Origin: Hydrogenovibrio sp049975065
Lineage (GTDB): Bacteria; Pseudomonadota; Gammaproteobacteria; Thiomicrospirales; Thiomicrospiraceae
Length of the DNA stretch: 7,345 nucleotides
Assembly (NCBI GenBank): GCA_049975065.1
Contig: JBNGDN010000095.1
Direction: 5' to 3' (one strand)
The notes beneath the pieces were generated by a model. It was not told the origin of the DNA and ran no database searches. It worked only from the letters and a program-made list of their open reading frames with translations. This document shows positions 5,404-7,345 of the stretch, piece after piece. Made by a program: the position numbers and the translations under genes. How positions within the stretch are numbered: position 1 is the first letter of the stretch; every line of letters begins with the position of its first letter.

Positions 5404-5770
5404 TTCATTTCCTCTTGAGTCCTTTAGGCTGACGGGTGGCATAGGGATTACGCTATGAATTTGGCGCTTATTATGCATAAATACGATGTTTATGAAAGGT
5501 AAAAAATGTGCATGCGTCCGCGTTACGAACGCTGTTGACGGTTTTGAGACGGGTATTAGGGTTTTTTTTATATGGTAAAACCGTTAGAATGAAACCCATT
5601 GTAAAGCCTTTCTAAAGCGAAAGTGGTCGGATCGGTTGTTTAACCTGTGTTCGGGGTGGTTTGACGGTTTCAGCGAGCCAAAAAATATTTTCTGCAAGGT
5701 TGGCCACGAAGCGAATGGCGCGATATTTGCATCCAAAGGTCTTAATTTAGACAATAGATGATTGAATGAA
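5404..5770. other. Divergent intergenic region between phnA and the J-domain gene
   Basis: These 367 bases separate two divergently transcribed genes. On the phnA side, a minus-strand CATAAT (plus-strand 5471-5476, 5 of 6 to a -10 element) lies about 68 bases before the phnA ATG, without a convincing -35. A 5-bp inverted repeat GCGTT/AACGC is at 5520-5532. TTGACGGTTT occurs twice, at 5535-5544 and 5661-5670; the second copy forms the -35 of the candidate plus-strand promoter. Short ORFs in both directions lack ribosome-binding sites and known similarity. I see no RNA gene here. Confidence 0.55.
5661..5689 (+). promoter_or_regulatory. Candidate sigma-70 promoter of the J-domain/clpS/clpA cluster
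   Basis: TTGACG (5661-5666, 5 of 6) and AATATT (5684-5689, 4 of 6) are separated by exactly 17 bases. This predicts a transcript start near 5696 and a leader of about 75 bases. It is the best sigma-70-type match in the window. I did not find a heat-shock sigma-32 promoter (CTTGAA with CCCCAT) in this region. Confidence 0.45.
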
Positions 5771-6568
5771 ATGATCAATAACCGTTACGACTGCCGAAAA
5801 GATTATTTTGCATTGCTGGGTGTGCATCACCAGGCCTGTGAAAAAACCATTAAGCTGGCCTACCGCAAGATGGCTCGACGCTACCATCCTGATGTCTCCA
5901 AAATCCACAATGCCACGGAAAAGTTTCAGGAAATTTCCGAAGCTTATGAAGTGCTGACCAAGTACCGTGAGGCTTATTGGCGGGAGTTCAGTCTGCACCA
6001 TCGTCGTTACGCTCATGCGGCCTCAGCCACTTCAACCGCGTCAAAGACCGCCCACCACCATGCCGCTCAATCGTCAACGCCGAATGGCGGTTTTCGCTGG
6101 CAGAAGCAGCGCCCGATTCGCGGCAAAGATCGTGTCATCACCTATCCTCTCACGCTGCGTTACGCCATTCGTCTGCTGAAAATCGGTTATTTTTACATTC
6201 CGGGGCTTAAAGTTCGAATGAAATTCACGCGTGATGCGTTTCGGGATAAAACCTTCCGCTTAAAAGGCAAAGGGTATCAGGGGCTTTTTGGCGGCGAATC
6301 CGGTGATTATCTGGTGAAGTTTCAGCTGAAGTTGGATTCGTTGAAATGGACACTGAAAGGCAGTGACATCTATGGCACCATTTCGGTGCCCAGCCTTTTA
6401 CTGGTTCCTGGACGACAACTGGATCTTGAGTCGCCTTCCGGCAGCATGAAGGTTACGGTGCCGGTGAACTATTCCCCACATGACTATATCCTCGTCGAAA
6501 ATATGGGGTTGCCTGGCGACGGTGTTAACCAGCCTGGGCACCTTTATGCCAGACTCATTTCAGCCTGA
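5771..6568 (+). CDS. CbpA-like J-domain co-chaperone
   Basis: This is a 265-residue Hsp40-type protein expected to stimulate the ATPase of DnaK and deliver clients. The J domain (about 10-75) contains the essential HPD motif at 39-41 within RRYHPDVSK and the helix III pattern KFQEISEAYEVL. After it comes a low-complexity linker (about 80-107) rich in Ala, His, Ser and Thr, in place of a Gly/Phe-rich region. The C-terminal part (about 118-265) matches two DnaJ/CbpA substrate-binding beta domains, with KGKGYQG, ESGDYLVKF and a final GHLYARLI. There is no cysteine-rich zinc domain, so it is CbpA-like rather than DnaJ; E. coli CbpA is about 306 residues. The start is uncertain: ATG 5771 is the first in-frame ATG, but a TTG at 5762 is also in frame and neither has a good Shine-Dalgarno. 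It precedes clpS by 34 bases, so co-transcription is likely. I give no gene symbol because orthology to cbpA is not certain. Confidence 0.9.
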   Translation: MINNRYDCRKDYFALLGVHHQACEKTIKLAYRKMARRYHPDVSKIHNATEKFQEISEAYEVLTKYREAYWREFSLHHRRYAHAASATSTASKTAHHHAAQSSTPNGGFRWQKQRPIRGKDRVITYPLTLRYAIRLLKIGYFYIPGLKVRMKFTRDAFRDKTFRLKGKGYQGLFGGESGDYLVKFQLKLDSLKWTLKGSDIYGTISVPSLLLVPGRQLDLESPSGSMKVTVPVNYSPHDYILVENMGLPGDGVNQPGHLYARLISA

Positions 6569-6576
6569 AAAGGCTG
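6561..6576 (+). repeat. Hairpin at the J-domain gene/clpS junction
   Basis: CAGCC (6561-6565) and GGCTG (6572-6576) form a 5-bp stem, with the J-domain gene's TGA stop codon in the six-base loop. No T tract follows directly (GAAAATAACG comes next), so it is not a standard terminator. It could tune processing or the relative expression of clpS, or be chance. Confidence 0.4.
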
Positions 6577-6602
6577 GAAAATAACGTTTTAAGGAATAAT
6601 AA

Positions 6603-6917
6603 ATGGCCAATCAACCGTTTGACGATGACGGTGCCTTGCTCGAGGCGGTGCGCAGCGCCGTTAAACCACCCAAACGTTATCAGGTGGTGTTATTGAATGA
6701 TGACTTTACCCCAATGGATTTTGTGGTGACTGTTTTGATGCGGTTCTTCAGCATGGATGAAGCGAGAGCCAGTGCCGTGATGTTGGCGGTGCACACCCAA
6801 GGCAAAGGAATATGCGGTGTTTACAGTAAAGAAGTGGCTGAAATGAAGGTGATGCAAGTGAATCAATATGCGCGAGAGCATCAACATCCTCTGCAGTGCG
6901 AAATGGAGGTGGTTTAA
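6603..6917 (+). CDS. clpS: ClpS, N-degron adaptor for ClpAP
   Basis: ClpS is the cytoplasmic adaptor that binds proteins with N-terminal Leu, Phe, Tyr or Trp and hands them to ClpA for degradation by ClpAP. This 104-residue protein is the normal length. It has a disordered acidic N-terminus (1-20), the KPPKRYQVVLLNDDFTPMDF core with N32-D33-D34 of the N-degron pocket, T36 and M38, then MLAVHTQGKGICG with H64, which corresponds to E. coli H66, and the closing HPLQCEMEVV. All pocket residues I can place are conserved. The ATG at 6603 is supported by AAGGA seven bases upstream. It follows the J-domain gene by 34 bases and abuts clpA, the usual clpS-clpA order in proteobacteria. Confidence 0.98.
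   Translation: MANQPFDDDGALLEAVRSAVKPPKRYQVVLLNDDFTPMDFVVTVLMRFFSMDEARASAVMLAVHTQGKGICGVYSKEVAEMKVMQVNQYAREHQHPLQCEMEVV
6905..6910 (+). promoter_or_regulatory. Ribosome-binding site of clpA inside clpS
   Basis: GGAGGT within the last codons of clpS lies seven bases before the clpA ATG. The stop and start codons are adjacent (TAAATG), so clpA is translated both by its own strong site and probably by coupling. This contrasts with the TAG-ATG junction at 509-514, where no such site exists. Confidence 0.8.
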
Positions 6918-7345
6918 ATGTTAAGCAAGGAATTGCAATTAACACTCAGCAATGCGTTCAGCCTGGCAAATGAGTACGAACACGAGTATGTGACGTTGGA
7001 ACACCTGCTGTTGGAATTGCTGGGTTTACCGTCAGTGCGCGAAGCCATCGAAGCCTGTGGCGTGAAGCCGAGCGTCATTGAATCCGAATTGGAAAAATAT
7101 CTGGATGCGGAAGGCACCGGGCATAAAGTGGAAGAATTGCTACCGACCATGGCATTCCAGCGCGTGATTGAACGGGCGATTTATCTGGTGCAATCCAACG
7201 GCTATGCCGAAGTGAGCGGGTTGCACGTTTTGGCCTCGCTCTATTCCGAACAAGACTCTCAAGCGGTGTATATTCTGGAAAGCTGCGGCGTGCATCGTGT
7301 GGATATTCTCAGCTACATTTCGCATGGTGTGACCGCACAACAGCA
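6918..7345 (+). CDS. clpA: ClpA, AAA+ unfoldase of ClpAP (N-terminal part, runs off the window)
   Basis: ClpA is the hexameric AAA+ ATPase that unfolds substrates and threads them into ClpP. Only the first 142 codons are present and the frame is still open at the right edge. They cover the Clp N-domain, which docks ClpS: MLSKELQLTLSNAFSLA, then EYVTLEHLLLELL, then a second repeat with LPTMAFQRVIERA and a segment ending in YISHGV, matching the E. coli ClpA N-domain (MLNQELELSLNMAF, MTVEHLLLALL, LSFQRVLQRA, FISHG). The two AAA modules with their Walker motifs lie beyond the window. It starts directly after the clpS stop codon with GGAGGT upstream. I see no frameshift or missing residue in the visible part. 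Confidence 0.97.
   Translation, partial: MLSKELQLTLSNAFSLANEYEHEYVTLEHLLLELLGLPSVREAIEACGVKPSVIESELEKYLDAEGTGHKVEELLPTMAFQRVIERAIYLVQSNGYAEVSGLHVLASLYSEQDSQAVYILESCGVHRVDILSYISHGVTAQQ

Noticed and set aside
5404..5478. 25-residue N-terminal extension of the PhnA-like protein
   Set aside because: The ATG at 5403 has AGAGG at good spacing and matches the family start, while the extension has no ribosome-binding site of note and looks like promoter-region sequence.
5584..5778. 64-codon minus-strand ORF between phnA and the J-domain gene
   Set aside because: It overlaps the candidate promoter and start of the J-domain gene on the other strand, has no ribosome-binding site that I can see, and resembles nothing known.

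Overview
The window reads as a chromosomal segment of a gammaproteobacterium. Its ClpS and ClpA N-terminal sequences resemble those of Escherichia coli closely, and the poly-HAMP/CZB chemoreceptor, long PhnA protein and moderate GC would suit a free-living marine or sulfur-oxidising lineage of the Thiomicrospira/Hydrogenovibrio type. That genus-level placement is an inference only. I see no CRISPR array, insertion sequence, phage module, tRNA or rRNA.

Layout. Bases 27-53 hold a strong intrinsic terminator of a gene lying to the left. After about 290 bases of AT-rich intergenic DNA comes a plus-strand chemoreceptor locus. It is a 55-residue ORF (344-511) with one membrane helix, ending in TAG, followed at once and in the same frame by a 587-residue methyl-accepting chemotaxis protein (512-2275). 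That protein carries four HAMP-like units, the signalling hairpin and a C-terminal CZB zinc-binding domain. A minus-strand block follows: an unrecognised 467-residue protein with a possible degenerate PilZ-like C-terminus (2420-3823), a YebC/PmpR-family protein of the YeeN type (3930-4649) and a long-form PhnA/YjdM-like zinc-ribbon protein (4834-5403). Each appears to be its own unit, separated by 100-180 bases with hairpins. From 5771 the plus strand carries a proteostasis cluster: a CbpA-like J-domain co-chaperone, clpS, and the first 142 codons of clpA, which runs off the right edge.

How they work together. The J-domain protein (Hsp70 targeting), ClpS (N-degron adaptor) and ClpA (AAA+ unfoldase of ClpAP) form a likely protein quality-control operon. 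The chemoreceptor and the PilZ-like protein are convergent and may both concern motility or signalling, but nothing in the sequence proves a link.

The best point for a second look is the chemoreceptor locus. The 55-residue ORF has a good ribosome-binding site, is in frame with the receptor, and supplies the membrane anchor and the start of a HAMP-like linker that the receptor lacks. The receptor's own ATG has no visible Shine-Dalgarno sequence. The locus therefore looks like one 643-codon gene interrupted by a single amber codon: a nonsense mutation, readthrough, coupled split gene or sequencing error. Secondary points are a palindromic CCAGGCCTGG core recurring in the intergenic hairpins, and a 15-base direct repeat on both sides of the chemoreceptor locus. 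The rest of the window is ordinary.
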